The notes: a model not told the origin generated them from the sequence alone. Shown: positions 9,827 through 19,317, counted from the first letter of the stretch. The stretch is 64,000 nucleotides of DNA from UBA2705 sp963977105 (GCA_963977105.1 CAXBNI010000004.1:62001-126000); one strand, 5' to 3'. Numbers and translations are program-made.

Positions 9827-11610
9827 AACGCCTGCCCGATACTAATATAAAATTGATAGTTTTGATCGAGGTTTTCTTTCTCATTTAACGGCACTGCGAC
9901 ATCAAACCGCAACGGGCCAAAATCTGTGTAGTATCTAAAGCCCAAGCCAGCACCGAATGATAAATTATCAAAATCTGGCGCAGCGCTCTCCGATACGCTC
10001 CCTCCATCAATGAATGCAACGCCGCCAAGCGTCTGTGTAAATTTAAGCCGCAGCTCGGTTGCGCCTGTCACGGCGGAGCGCCCGCCAGTCGGGTCGCCGC
10101 CATCAACAGGGCCAACTTCCTGATAGCCGAACCCACGTACAGAGCCACCGCCGCCAGCGTAGAAACGCTCTGTCGCGGGAATATTATCGCTGCTCGCCCC
10201 AACAATGCTGCCCAGGTTCGCGCGCAGCGCTAAAACCAAATCAGACGTTGTACCAAAATCAATATAAGTACGCGCGCCGGCCTCAAACTTCGCAAAAGGA
10301 TCACTTTCGCCCAGCACATCGTAAAACGGTTCTATGCCTGCCTTAAGCTGCCAGCCCCGATGCGGATCAAGCGGGTTGTCGCGGTTATCAAACAAGATGC
10401 TATTGGGGAAAGACAAAAGCCCATATGTCTGGGTATCGTCCTCATCCGTAATCTCTGAAAAGGTAAGCTGTATCCCTGTGCTCGCCGATAAACGTTTATT
10501 AAGCTGGCGCTTTAAGCCCGCGCCGAGGTCAAAAGCGGTTTCTTCATATGCATCCGTGTCCTGCTGGCGCAGCGCACTATTCATCTCAAGGCTTTGATCC
10601 TTGCGCAAGAAGAACGGCTTGATGAAATTAGCATCCACGCTTTGGTTAATCTGGTTGATATTCAGCGCTGTCTCTAGCTTTTCACCGCCGCCAAAAATAT
10701 TGCGATGCTCCCAGCCCAATGTGACCCCAGCCCCTTCATCTGTGTAATAACTCACGCCCGCTTTAACGCTTCTATGGACGCGCTCCTTAAGCTGAATAGT
10801 CACTGGCACGACGCCGGTTTCATTCGGCGCTGCAGGCAATGCGGCATCCGCGCGGACAAACAGTCCCGTTTCAAGCAATTTCGTCCGCAAAGCGCTGATT
10901 TTCTCCTGACGGAAACACTCGCCCTCTTTCCACGAGATGAATTCGCGCAGATAACTGTCTTTAACGCTACGCTGGCCTTCAAAAGTAACTGCGCCAAACG
11001 TAGCGCTTGGCCCCATTTCAACGGCATAGCTTAATGCGCCCGTTTTATTTACTTCGTCCAAAATAACGCTGTGCTCAACATTTAAGGAGAAATAGCATTG
11101 ATCTTTCTGCGCAGCTTCATAAAGTTTGTTTTGGGCATTTAAAACCGGCAAGGCTTTTAACGGCTCGCCTTCGTCAATAATTGTAAAATCAAAATGCTGG
11201 CGCGCATTTTCTGGCGTAATGCTTAATGATGACACCGTATACATGTCTCCAGCTTTAACATCATAGACGCCTTTTAAGGATTCTGCCTCGTCATCATGAT
11301 ACACGACTTTTGCGCCATAATACCCCCTGGCTTTCAAAGCTTTTAAAAGGTCAGCCGCAATCGTTTCTTCCCGCACGGTTTCCGCGCGCTCAAAATCCTG
11401 CGTGCCTTCTTCATAAGCAATCGATTCCGCCAGACGCTCAGTGATGATTTTCTGCGCATAACTCTGCACCGCCTTGTCAGCTTCAAGCCCAACGATTTTA
11501 TAGTCCGTGTTTTGCGAAAAAGGCAGCACGCTTTTAAAGCAGCCTGATAGCGCTAAAACACCAACAAGCAGAGCCGAAATCTTCAGGAAATAACAGTTCT
11601 TTAAAATCAT
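9823..11610 (-). CDS. tamA: TamA-like BamA-family outer-membrane assembly protein
   Basis: The protein has 595 residues. POTRA-like repeats occupy the first ~270 residues (for example ATFGAVTFEGQRSVKDSYLREF). The C-terminal half is a 16-strand Omp85 barrel with the hallmark LLSFPNSILFDNRDNPLDP and the GFGYQEVGP and GGSVRGFG segments, ending in FYISIGQAF with a C-terminal aromatic. TamA inserts in the outer membrane and partners TamB. An oddity is the N-terminus: it reads as a lipoprotein signal (LLVGVLALSGC, Cys ~24) rather than a plain Sec peptide, which is uncommon for Omp85 barrels. The gene lies directly upstream of tamB with a 4-bp overlap and probably carries the operon promoter. Confidence 0.92.
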   Translation of the reverse strand: MILKNCYFLKISALLVGVLALSGCFKSVLPFSQNTDYKIVGLEADKAVQSYAQKIITERLAESIAYEEGTQDFERAETVREETIAADLLKALKARGYYGAKVVYHDDEAESLKGVYDVKAGDMYTVSSLSITPENARQHFDFTIIDEGEPLKALPVLNAQNKLYEAAQKDQCYFSLNVEHSVILDEVNKTGALSYAVEMGPSATFGAVTFEGQRSVKDSYLREFISWKEGECFRQEKISALRTKLLETGLFVRADAALPAAPNETGVVPVTIQLKERVHRSVKAGVSYYTDEGAGVTLGWEHRNIFGGGEKLETALNINQINQSVDANFIKPFFLRKDQSLEMNSALRQQDTDAYEETAFDLGAGLKRQLNKRLSASTGIQLTFSEITDEDDTQTYGLLSFPNSILFDNRDNPLDPHRGWQLKAGIEPFYDVLGESDPFAKFEAGARTYIDFGTTSDLVLALRANLGSIVGASSDNIPATERFYAGGGGSVRGFGYQEVGPVDGGDPTGGRSAVTGATELRLKFTQTLGGVAFIDGGSVSESAAPDFDNLSFGAGLGFRYYTDFGPLRFDVAVPLNEKENLDQNYQFYISIGQAF

Positions 11611-11860
11611 ACCTCAACATACAGTTTTTCTTTATTTCTACAAATATTAAACACACCAATATCAATATAAATTTACTGTTAAACCAAAGAAAAAGCATAG
11701 GCTTTGCCTCCAAAGCAGTGGAGCGGTAATAAAGTCTAGCGCGACCAATCAAGACTCTGGCAACGCTTACATATTCACTTCCCTTAAAAAAAGGCTAGTC
11801 TCCATCAATGGCATTGATGTAAAATCTAGGCATAGAGCTTAAAACTAAAGAGAACCCCTG

Positions 11861-12391
11861 ATGAGAAAAACTCCACTTAAATTACTTGCGCCGATACTGA
11901 TGATCTTTTTGCTTAATGGCTGCCTTGGTATTCCGCAGGGCATCGCGCCGATCGATAACTTTAAAGTCAATAAATACCTAGGTAAATGGTATGAAATTGC
12001 GCGGCTAGACCATTCTTTTGAAAAAGGCTTATCTGCAGTAACAGCAGAGTATTCATTAAGAGAAGACGGAGGCATTAAAGTTATAAACAGCGGCAAACAA
12101 CCACAGCAGGAAGAACGTAAAGTGGCGGAAGGCAAAGCTTACTTTATCAGCAGTGAGAAAACGGGGCATTTAAAAGTCTCTTTCTTTGGCCCGTTTTACG
12201 GCTCATATATAATTTTTGAGATTGACGAAGATGATTATCAGTATGCCTTTATTACAAGCTATGACCGTTCATATCTATGGTTTCTTGCGCGCACGCCAGA
12301 TGTCAGTAAAGAGCTCACCGCACATTTCATAAAGCGCGCGAACCAACTTGGCTTTAACACAAATGAACTTATTTTTGTTAAGCACCATTAG
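11861..12391 (+). CDS. blc: Outer-membrane lipoprotein lipocalin (Blc type)
   Basis: The protein has 176 residues. A lipobox (FLLNGC, Cys ~21) predicts lipid anchoring. The bacterial lipocalin signature follows: VNKYLGKWYEIARLDHSFEKG at the first strand, then LKVSFFGPFYGSYIIFEID and YLWFLARTP in the barrel, and a C-terminal helix (AHFIKRANQLGFNTNELIFV). Blc proteins bind lysophospholipids or fatty acids and are induced by membrane stress in enterobacteria. The gene stands alone, divergent from tamA across 250 bp, which suits a role in envelope upkeep. The length agrees with Blc homologues. Confidence 0.92.
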   Translation: MRKTPLKLLAPILMIFLLNGCLGIPQGIAPIDNFKVNKYLGKWYEIARLDHSFEKGLSAVTAEYSLREDGGIKVINSGKQPQQEERKVAEGKAYFISSEKTGHLKVSFFGPFYGSYIIFEIDEDDYQYAFITSYDRSYLWFLARTPDVSKELTAHFIKRANQLGFNTNELIFVKHH

Positions 12392-12523
12392 ACCCATTCC
12401 AGCACTTAATCGGTCATACTTTTATGGCCCATGCGGCTATGTTGTAGTCTCGGCGCAAATAGAGTAAAATACAGATGAAATAAGTAGAGTTCACTGACAG
12501 CACAAAAGGAAGAGATACGTTAA

Positions 12524-12895
12524 ATGTCGACAATTGATAAAGATATTTTCTTAAAATTAAAAGAGCGGATGAAGGCAAAATTTCCAATGTTACTGGAAAT
12601 CTATCTACGTGATACTGAGAAATATTTAACCTGCATAGACACTAACGTGCCTGATGGCGATGTCGACGAAGTGATTAACGCGGCGCATAGCTTAAAATCA
12701 GCCAGCGGCTTGCTTGGCGCTGTCGACTTAAGTCAGAGAGCTGGTAAAATGGAATATGCGGCCATATCGTGTAAAGAAAACAACCAAGCGAACCTAGAAA
12801 GCCTTCGACCTGATTGCAATGCAATGCGCAGTAGCTTTTCCGCTATAGAGGGCGATTTACGCGCTGAATTAAACAATGCAGCACCCGAACTCTAG
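12524..12895 (+). CDS. Histidine phosphotransfer (HPt) protein
   Basis: The protein has 123 residues and is a stand-alone four-helix HPt domain. The phosphoacceptor motif is AAHSLKSASGLLGA, with the active His at about residue 53. HPt proteins relay phosphate from a hybrid kinase receiver to a final response regulator. The convergent neighbour at 12928 is a hybrid kinase that ends in a receiver and has no HPt domain, so this is its likely partner, although separate transcription is implied. The start has GGAAGAG about 10 bp upstream. No cognate output regulator is visible nearby. Confidence 0.85.
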   Translation: MSTIDKDIFLKLKERMKAKFPMLLEIYLRDTEKYLTCIDTNVPDGDVDEVINAAHSLKSASGLLGAVDLSQRAGKMEYAAISCKENNQANLESLRPDCNAMRSSFSAIEGDLRAELNNAAPEL

Positions 12896-12927
12896 GGCAA
12901 GACGATCACAACAGCCGAGAAGGCTTG

Positions 12928-15447
12928 TTAGATTTCCTGCCATTTCTTAAGCATCGAATAAAGCGTTTTCTCTTTTACTGGCTTTGACAAATAATCATCC
13001 ATGCCAACCTTCAGGCATTTATCTTTTTCATCGGCCATAGCATTGGCCGTCATCGCAATAATAGTTTGGCGTCGGTATTCCTTATTCTCTTCTGCTTTGC
13101 GAATAGCAGCTGTCGCCTCGAAACCATCCATAACAGGCATCATGCAATCCATCAAGATGACGTCATATTTGTCACCATTTTCGGATAGCATATCGAGAGC
13201 CTCTTGGCCATTTTCTGCTAAATCAACACTGCAGCCTATGCCCTCGAGCATATCAGTTGCGACCATCTGGTTTACCATTTCATTTTCAACCAAAAGAATT
13301 GACGCGCTTAGCGTCTTGTCTGTTGCAGCATCTTGTTTCGTTTTGTCGACCAAAACGTCAGCGCTCAGCAAAGGCGCGTCTTTTTCTGTGCTTGCCGGTT
13401 CAACAATTGGGCATGTTATTTCAAACCAGAATGTTGAGCCAACACCAAGCTCGCTCTCCACCATGATTTCGCCATCCATCAAGTCAACTAAGCGCTGTGT
13501 AATCGCAAGCCCCAGCCCTGTGCCTCCATATTTTTTTGTGGTTGTCGCATCAGCCTGAGCAAATTTCTGAAAAATAGTATCGAGCTTGTCTGGCGCAATC
13601 CCGATGCCGCTATCTTCGACACTAAAACGCAGAGTGACATCTTGATCTGCTGTCTTTTTTTCCTCGACTTTAACGGTAATAAAGCCTTCTTCAACGAATT
13701 TCACGGCATTACCAAGAAGGTTAATCAGGACTTGATTGAGCCTCACCTGATCACCCATAATAGAAACCGGCACCGCGCCCTCATAAACAACATCCATCTT
13801 GATGTCTTTAATCGCAGCCCGAGGTCTGATTGAATGCAGTGCATCCTTGATAAGCTGGCGGAGCGTTACAGGTTCAAAATAAAGCTTCAACTCTCCCGCT
13901 TCAATTTTGGATATATCCAGAACATCATTAATTAAAGACAATAAAATATCACCAGATCCCGCTATAATTTGCAGATATTTTTCTTGATCCTTCGATGTTT
14001 TTGTCTTCCTCAATAAGTCTGAAGCGCCGATAACGCCATTTAAAGGCGTACGAATTTCATGGCTCATATTTGCAAGAAATTCTGACTTCATGACATTGGC
14101 GCGCTGCGCTTCTTCTGTCGCTTGCTCTAATTTTTTCGTATATAAAATTTGTGTTTCTATGTGGTTTTGGCGCTCAGTAATATCACGAAAGACGACAACT
14201 GCGCCTGTAATGGTTCCGTCCGTATCTTTAATTGGTGTGCTTGTGTATTCAACAGGTACCGAATGGCCATCTTTATGCCAAAACACTTCAGAATCTACTT
14301 TGCGTGTTTCGCCGCTTTTGAAAGATGCATAAATATTGCATTTCTCTTTGGGGTATAATGTCCCGTCGGCATAATGGTGGTGAATAAGGTCGTGCTGTGA
14401 CGTATTAATCATCTCATCGAGTTCGTAACCAAGCATTTCCATCGCGGCTTTATTCGCAAAAGTACTGTGACCTTGCAAATTCAGCCCAAATATACCCTCG
14501 CCAGCACTATCAAGAATAAGCTGCATTTTTTCTGTTAAGTTTGTCAGCTCTCTTTGATTCACAGACAGCGCTTTTGCTTTTTCCAGTAAGAGGTAACTGC
14601 GCCTATAGGACATTAAAGCGTAATAAATGGTAAAGCCAAGCAATAATGAGAGCAGTCCGCCTGCCAATAGTATGATTTTAGATAAATAAGAATCCTCTTG
14701 CTGAAAGAACGCTTTCTTAGGCCATATTGTTAATAACCATTCACGGTTAAACAAGGTTATGCCTTCTTTGGCAATCCATTGAGACGCTTTATTTTCTTCA
14801 TTTAGGGCGGGCAGGTAAACAGTTTTTTCTCCATCCATGATTTGAATATTAAAATTATCTTTGAACTTTGTCGGCAGAGCAGATTCCAAGAAAGTCTCAA
14901 TATCATAAATACCAACAATAAAGCCGCTAAATTCCTTGTTAATGTGCAGCGGTATGTAGCTAATAAACGCGCTGTAGCCTTGAACAAGATCAAGCGGTGG
15001 CGTCACAGTAATGATCTTGCTTTGCGCGGCCCCTTGTAGGGCGTTTTTTCGCTCTTCATCAAAAGCAATATTCAAGCCCAATGCTTTTTCATTGCCAAGT
15101 AGAGGCTCCACCCATCTGACGTGATATGCCTCATCAACCCACTCAACTGTCGTCAAAGCTTTATTATCACGCACATAGTGCTGCGCATCTTGCATCCATT
15201 CTTGTTTTGGTGTTCCGCCGCGTACTTCCCAGCGCTCGCCCATTCGGCGTAATGCGATAATAGAATTATTGACATTGCTTTCGATGATACGTTTTGCTTG
15301 TTGGCCATCTTCTTCTAGGACGCTCATGATTTGATTATAGCGCTGTGACTCTAACTGAACATACACGCCTATAGTAAGCGCGAACAAAAGCACTGCGCTG
15401 AAGACTGGAATGAAATAAAGCCTGTCATTCTGTTTATTGTGGGGCAT
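12928..15447 (-). CDS. CHASE-PAS hybrid sensor histidine kinase
   Basis: The protein has 839 residues. Order: transmembrane helix (~12-32), extracytoplasmic CHASE domain (~75-225, with VEWVDEAYHVRWVEP and GYSAFISYIPLHI), second helix (~258-280), PAS domain (~305-425), coiled segment, HisKA with FLANMSHEIRTPLNG (phosphoacceptor His463), HATPase with NLLGNAVKF (N box), DSGIGI and GGTGLGLAI, then a receiver (~715-835) with acceptor Asp767 in ILMDCMMPVMDG. CHASE domains bind small ligands such as cytokinin-like molecules in some organisms; the ligand here is unknown. It ends 32 bp from the convergent HPt gene. The protein is complete, with all catalytic boxes present. Confidence 0.93.
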   Translation of the reverse strand: MPHNKQNDRLYFIPVFSAVLLFALTIGVYVQLESQRYNQIMSVLEEDGQQAKRIIESNVNNSIIALRRMGERWEVRGGTPKQEWMQDAQHYVRDNKALTTVEWVDEAYHVRWVEPLLGNEKALGLNIAFDEERKNALQGAAQSKIITVTPPLDLVQGYSAFISYIPLHINKEFSGFIVGIYDIETFLESALPTKFKDNFNIQIMDGEKTVYLPALNEENKASQWIAKEGITLFNREWLLTIWPKKAFFQQEDSYLSKIILLAGGLLSLLLGFTIYYALMSYRRSYLLLEKAKALSVNQRELTNLTEKMQLILDSAGEGIFGLNLQGHSTFANKAAMEMLGYELDEMINTSQHDLIHHHYADGTLYPKEKCNIYASFKSGETRKVDSEVFWHKDGHSVPVEYTSTPIKDTDGTITGAVVVFRDITERQNHIETQILYTKKLEQATEEAQRANVMKSEFLANMSHEIRTPLNGVIGASDLLRKTKTSKDQEKYLQIIAGSGDILLSLINDVLDISKIEAGELKLYFEPVTLRQLIKDALHSIRPRAAIKDIKMDVVYEGAVPVSIMGDQVRLNQVLINLLGNAVKFVEEGFITVKVEEKKTADQDVTLRFSVEDSGIGIAPDKLDTIFQKFAQADATTTKKYGGTGLGLAITQRLVDLMDGEIMVESELGVGSTFWFEITCPIVEPASTEKDAPLLSADVLVDKTKQDAATDKTLSASILLVENEMVNQMVATDMLEGIGCSVDLAENGQEALDMLSENGDKYDVILMDCMMPVMDGFEATAAIRKAEENKEYRRQTIIAMTANAMADEKDKCLKVGMDDYLSKPVKEKTLYSMLKKWQEI

Positions 15448-15685
15448 TAGAGTATGTGTCCGTCATCAAGTGATCTTGGGCTCTTTATTGTGCCGTAATT
15501 ATACGCCGCAGGCAACACTTCATATAGCTGTCCTTAGGTATGCTATCATCATGCCGCGCCAAACAACAGGGGGCGAGCGCTGTGGCTACCAAGGAGCAAG
15601 TAAGAACGCACATCTTACTAGTGGCTTATCCTTTAAGGCGCATTGTTTTTGCGAGCGCCTGTTTTGTTGACAGTCTGTTTATTTT

Positions 15686-16663
15686 CTACTTCTGTTGATC
15701 TAGTTTAATTTCTTCCTTCGCAATCCAGCGCGGTTTTGTGCCTTCGCCTTCATCAGGCCAACCTTCACGTTGAGAACTACGATCACCATCCCCATCTTCG
15801 GTTTGGTCGTGGAACAGGTGAACCTGCGTTTCGTAAGGCATATCAATGCCGGCGTCATCTAGGGCATTTTTTATAGCAACAATGACCGCGCTTCGAATTT
15901 CCACAACATCGGCGCGCTTACTATCCGTCCACCAACGTGCCCGCACAGCAATCCAGCTCGACGCGAGATCCCACGGCAACGCCTGAGGTTCTGGGTCTTG
16001 CTCGACACCGCGTACACTTGAAATCGCATTCTTGATAACGTCACGCGCTAGCTCCAAGTTATCACCGTAGCCGACACCAATATCATACTGGCTACGGCGT
16101 TTTTTATGCGCCGTTTTTACAAGCACAGAATTGGTGTAAATATCACTATTGGGAATAACGGCGCGTTGACCGTCGTAAGTCTTAATAAGCGTGGAGCGCG
16201 CCTGAATGGTTTCGACCGTGCCTTCATAGCCATTGACTTCAATCTGATCTCCAATATTGAACGGCTGGCGGAGCAAGATTAGAAAACCTGCGAGCCAGTT
16301 TTGCAAAATATCTTTAAACGCGAAACCAATAGCCACAGAGCCAACCCCGAGGCCGCCGATCATCTCTCCTAATTTAAGGCTCGGAATAACAATTGTTGCT
16401 GCAAAAAGCAGTGCGATGAAGAGAATTGACCACTTCACTAGCCCCTTAAGCATCAAACCGAGATCATTACGCCCTCTTTTCTTAAAGCGCTTATAAATAA
16501 GCGCCCCGATGAAAGAGGCGAAGGCAAAAGCAACGACCAATAAAACCAATGCAACAACCATATTAGGCGCGAGCTTTACAGCGCCGTCAACCCATGTATC
16601 GACCCGTTCAATTAATGCACCTGGGTCAATGTCGATTGTCTGCGGAGCGTCTTGCTGGGTCAT
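15686..16663 (-). CDS. mscS: Small-conductance mechanosensitive channel, MscS family
   Basis: The protein has 325 residues. Three membrane helices are visible: ~35-60 (VVALVLLVVAFAFASFIGAL), ~75-97 (WSILFIALLFAATIVI) and the pore-lining TM3 (~107-150, IGGLGVGSVAIGFAFKDILQ followed by NWLAGFLILLRQPF). The beta domain follows (IGDQIEVNGYEGTVETIQARST), then the alpha/beta cytoplasmic cage. The pore helix keeps the alternating Gly/Ala pattern of MscS. Such channels open under membrane tension and release solutes during hypo-osmotic shock. The acidic C-terminal tail (QTEDGDGDRSSQREG) is longer than in E. coli MscS. It is transcribed divergently from the stress-protein gene at 16815. Confidence 0.92.
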   Translation of the reverse strand: MTQQDAPQTIDIDPGALIERVDTWVDGAVKLAPNMVVALVLLVVAFAFASFIGALIYKRFKKRGRNDLGLMLKGLVKWSILFIALLFAATIVIPSLKLGEMIGGLGVGSVAIGFAFKDILQNWLAGFLILLRQPFNIGDQIEVNGYEGTVETIQARSTLIKTYDGQRAVIPNSDIYTNSVLVKTAHKKRRSQYDIGVGYGDNLELARDVIKNAISSVRGVEQDPEPQALPWDLASSWIAVRARWWTDSKRADVVEIRSAVIVAIKNALDDAGIDMPYETQVHLFHDQTEDGDGDRSSQREGWPDEGEGTKPRWIAKEEIKLDQQK

Positions 16664-16814
16664 CTGTTGGTTTACCTTTGCTTATAATTTATTTGTTTAG
16701 TCTTCTCCCTCCAACGCACATAACGGCCATAAAGTTCCCCATGTCCCACAACGGAACTTTAATAATGATGAGCTGTTGGCAAGACATACACAACCAACTG
16801 AAAGGATATAGACC

Positions 16815-17309
16815 ATGACATCTCTCATTACAGCTACATTTAAAACACGCAGAGCTGCGGAAACCGCGATACAAAGCATTGAAGCCCTTGGCGTAAGCTC
16901 TGAGCAAGTCAGCTTAATCGTCACCGATGAAACACGTGGCAACAGCTTTAACATTGAAACAGGCAATAAAATGGATGAAGGCACGGCCGCCGGAGCCACA
17001 ACAGGTGGTATTATCGGTGTCGTTCTTGGTTCACTGGCAACGGCAACCGCAATTGCTATCCCTGGTTTGAACATTGTCGTGGCTGGCGCCGCGGTTTCCG
17101 CGCTCGCAGGACTTGGCGCAGGCGCTGCTGCAGGTGGGTTTGTTGGAGCCCTTATTGGTGCCGGCATTCCTGAACACGAAGCAAAAATCTATGAAGATGA
17201 AATTAAAAACGGCTCTGTCCTGTTGGCCGTTAAGCCTGAAAACGGTGAACAAAAAAAGAAGATTAAAGAGATATTTGAACGCCAGGACGTCCACAACCTC
17301 GCAGCCTAA
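16815..17309 (+). CDS. General-stress-protein-17M-like glycine-zipper protein
   Basis: The protein has 164 residues. The N-terminus (TATFKTRRAAETAIQSIEALG, then SLIVTDETRG) matches the ferredoxin-like fold of the general stress protein 17M/YflT family. The middle (~55-115) is a long glycine/alanine-rich hydrophobic stretch (GAAAGGFVGALIGAGIP) that could insert in or span a membrane as a glycine zipper. The C-terminus (HEAKIYEDEIKNGSVLLAVKPE) is typical of the family. Relatives are osmotic or heat-stress induced; the biochemical function is unknown. The ATG follows GAAAGGATATAGACC, giving a usable ribosome site. The gene has its own terminator. Being next to mscS is suggestive of an osmotic-stress link but not proof. 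Confidence 0.82.
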   Translation: MTSLITATFKTRRAAETAIQSIEALGVSSEQVSLIVTDETRGNSFNIETGNKMDEGTAAGATTGGIIGVVLGSLATATAIAIPGLNIVVAGAAVSALAGLGAGAAAGGFVGALIGAGIPEHEAKIYEDEIKNGSVLLAVKPENGEQKKKIKEIFERQDVHNLAA

Positions 17310-17326
17310 TATTTAACACTTCTTAC

Positions 17327-17364
17327 AAAGCCGTCCCTTTTCCCCAAAGGGGCGGCTTTTCTTT
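17327..17364 (+). terminator. Rho-independent terminator of the stress-protein gene
   Basis: An 11-bp stem (AAAGCCGTCCC / GGGGCGGCTTT, one G-T pair) with an 11-nt loop is followed by TTCTTT, 18 bp after the stop codon. Confidence 0.85.
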
Positions 17365-17441
17365 AAGCGCCCAAAGCATTATGCTACGTTGGTTAGCACG
17401 AAAGGATGTGGTAATGATTTACGCAGGGAGGTTAAGGTTAC

Positions 17442-17792
17442 ATGAACACGCAGCTTGATCGCGATATCGAAAAATTGGAATCGATGGCAGAGTTGATGGA
17501 TAGCCGCTTTAAAATCCCCGGCACTTCTATCAGTTTCGGTTTGGACTCCCTCCTTGGCCTTATTCCTGGCATTGGTGATACCGTGACACTCATTTCAACC
17601 GCCTACCTTATGGGTAAGGCCCGTGCATATAAACTGCCGTGGCAGGTGACATTAAGAATGCTTTGCAATGCGCTGCTTGACTGGCTGATCGGGTTGATCC
17701 CTATAATCGGCGATATATTTGACATTGCATGGAAAGCGAACAAGAAAAACGTCGCCCTCATCAAAAAGCACCTCAAAAGCCGCACTCAGTAA
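17442..17792 (+). CDS. DUF4112 membrane protein
   Basis: The protein has 116 residues. It matches the DUF4112 family: LESMAELMDSRFKIPGT, FGLDSLLGLIPGIGDTVTLI, a middle AWQVTL-like helix (KLPWQVTLRMLCNALLDWL) and GLIPIIGDIFDIAWKANKKN. The two 'L-I-P-x-I-G-D' motifs are the family signature and sit in hydrophobic hairpins, so a small inner-membrane protein is likely. The function is unknown in all members I know. The upstream ACGCAGGGAGGTTAAGG contains a strong ribosome site. It ends 58 bp before the convergent stop of the HExxH protein gene. Confidence 0.88.
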   Translation: MNTQLDRDIEKLESMAELMDSRFKIPGTSISFGLDSLLGLIPGIGDTVTLISTAYLMGKARAYKLPWQVTLRMLCNALLDWLIGLIPIIGDIFDIAWKANKKNVALIKKHLKSRTQ

Positions 17793-17850
17793 TGTCGTCA
17801 TACCAACGAACGCACAAAGACGGGCCAACAAAACTTTGGCAAGAACTTGT

Positions 17851-19308
17851 TTATGGGTTTATTGCCGGTGTTGGTAGCGTTGAGTTTTTCAAGGCTTTTT
17901 CAACAGCGCCATACAATCTGATTTGTTCAAATAAGAACATGCGGTCGCGGTCGGGGTTTGATGGGTCCGTAACTTTTTTTCTGGCCAAGTCCTTTTTCAC
18001 TTTGTTTGATTGCTCAGAGAGGAACCCGCGTAATGGGTCAAGGTCTTCACGGGCAACATAGCCAGAGAAAAGCTTCGCAAGCTTGGTCAATGGCGCTTCT
18101 TCAATCAAGCCATAATCCGTAAAATCTTCGCCTTTAATCGCGATAATTTTCTTATTGTAATTATAAACATTACAATGTGGGTTTTTGCTATCAAGCTCCG
18201 CTTTGAACTTCAGCTTGTTTGATTTGTTTTGTTTTTCAACGAAACCACTAATATTGTTAAACGCAACCGATAGTGCCTCGCAGTAAAATGCTGGCTTACC
18301 TTCATTGGGGTCTTTTTTGAAAGCTTCGTCAAAAACCTTTTGCATTTCATCATCAAATTCAGGCTTCTTCTTTTTAGGCTTCGGTTCCGGTTTTTTCTCG
18401 GGCTTTTTCTCAGGTGCTGACTTCTTTGGCTCAGCTTTAGGCTCCGGTTTTTTCTCGGGCTTTTTCTCAGGTGCTGGCTTCTTTGGCTCAGCTTTAGGCT
18501 CCGGTTTTTTCTCGGGCTTTTTCTCAGGTGCTGGCTTCTTTTCTGGTTCTGGTTTCTTTGTCTCTGGTGTAGATTCAGGCTGCTTTTCTGGCACAATTTC
18601 TTTCTCAGGCATTTTAAAAGGCGCCGGGCAAGCATCAGGCAAAACCTTGGTCCTGCCAATTTTCTCACGCATTTCACGCGCTTTTGGGAAGCGCGTTTCA
18701 ACAGTTTCAAGCAGTAAGGCATCATTTTCAAATGAATCGCAGCCCGCCTTATCAAAATACCAGTGCGAACGATGTGGACGCTCTGGCATTAAATAACGGC
18801 GCGAATAATCTTCCAAAATACTGGCTTGCTTTTCATCACAAAAATCTGCAAACGTATCCCCCGCTTTAAGGTCATAACCGTGACCAAAGTTGCAATGCCC
18901 TTTGGGGGTGAATTCTTCTCCTGTTTGGAACTGCCAAATATGGACAAGCTCATGCATATGAGAGCCAAAACGTAGCGGCTCGTTATCAACGGCATAATCA
19001 AGTGATAAAAACGGATGACCATAATAGGCAACTTGATAGCTGTTAAATGTTTGCGCGACAATTTGACCCGCAGAATAATTTTTATTCGGCCCTGCGTGGT
19101 ATTCTATTATCTCAGCGTCCACTTCAGCGCCAAAAACACCCGCATAGTAAAGCTCACCTTGCGTTAAGGGGCGCGGGTTTGATTCTTGCGGCGGGACTTT
19201 TGGTAAATCTAGCGCATAGGCTGTTGATGTCGACGCAACGAAAAGGCCTGCGATCGCGGCTTTGGTAAAAGCATGAGCGAGAGATTTTTTTTGTGATGAT
19301 GTGTTCAT
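17851..19308 (-). CDS. Exported HExxH (metallopeptidase-like) protein with Pro/Lys/Glu repeat linker
   Basis: The protein has 485 residues. A signal peptide ends near AYA-L (~32). The N-terminal domain contains SHMHELVHIWQFQTG with HELVH at ~119-123, which is the zinc-site motif of DUF4157-like putative peptidases; HCNFGHGYDL just after could supply a third ligand. Residues ~240-320 are a highly charged linker built on a 19-residue repeat (PEKKPEKKPEPKAEPKKPA). A C-terminal domain of ~150 residues has two Cys and is not recognised. Proteolysis is inferred from the motif only. It starts 9 bp after the stop of the 302-residue gene, with AGGAT before the ATG, so it is the last gene of a multi-gene unit. 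The reading of the repeat in an alternative frame is a shadow. Confidence 0.8.
   Translation of the reverse strand: MNTSSQKKSLAHAFTKAAIAGLFVASTSTAYALDLPKVPPQESNPRPLTQGELYYAGVFGAEVDAEIIEYHAGPNKNYSAGQIVAQTFNSYQVAYYGHPFLSLDYAVDNEPLRFGSHMHELVHIWQFQTGEEFTPKGHCNFGHGYDLKAGDTFADFCDEKQASILEDYSRRYLMPERPHRSHWYFDKAGCDSFENDALLLETVETRFPKAREMREKIGRTKVLPDACPAPFKMPEKEIVPEKQPESTPETKKPEPEKKPAPEKKPEKKPEPKAEPKKPAPEKKPEKKPEPKAEPKKSAPEKKPEKKPEPKPKKKKPEFDDEMQKVFDEAFKKDPNEGKPAFYCEALSVAFNNISGFVEKQNKSNKLKFKAELDSKNPHCNVYNYNKKIIAIKGEDFTDYGLIEEAPLTKLAKLFSGYVAREDLDPLRGFLSEQSNKVKKDLARKKVTDPSNPDRDRMFLFEQIRLYGAVEKALKNSTLPTPAINP
18383..18540 (-). repeat. 57-bp tandem repeat, 2.8 copies, coding for the Pro/Lys linker
   Basis: Units start at 18383, 18440 and 18497; the third is incomplete. 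The units are nearly identical at nucleotide level, so the array expanded recently or is kept homogeneous. Each encodes 19 residues of a Pro-Glu-Lys linker. The unit length is a multiple of three, so copy changes would not break the frame. Confidence 0.9.
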
Positions 19309-19317
19309 TTTTTTATC

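Noticed and set aside
18383..18540. CRISPR-like spaced repeat
   Set aside because: Units are directly tandem without spacers and encode a protein linker.
18210..18755. Lys/Arg-rich minus-strand frame across the linker repeat
   Set aside because: It is the repeat read in another frame; the signal peptide and HExxH motif define the true frame.
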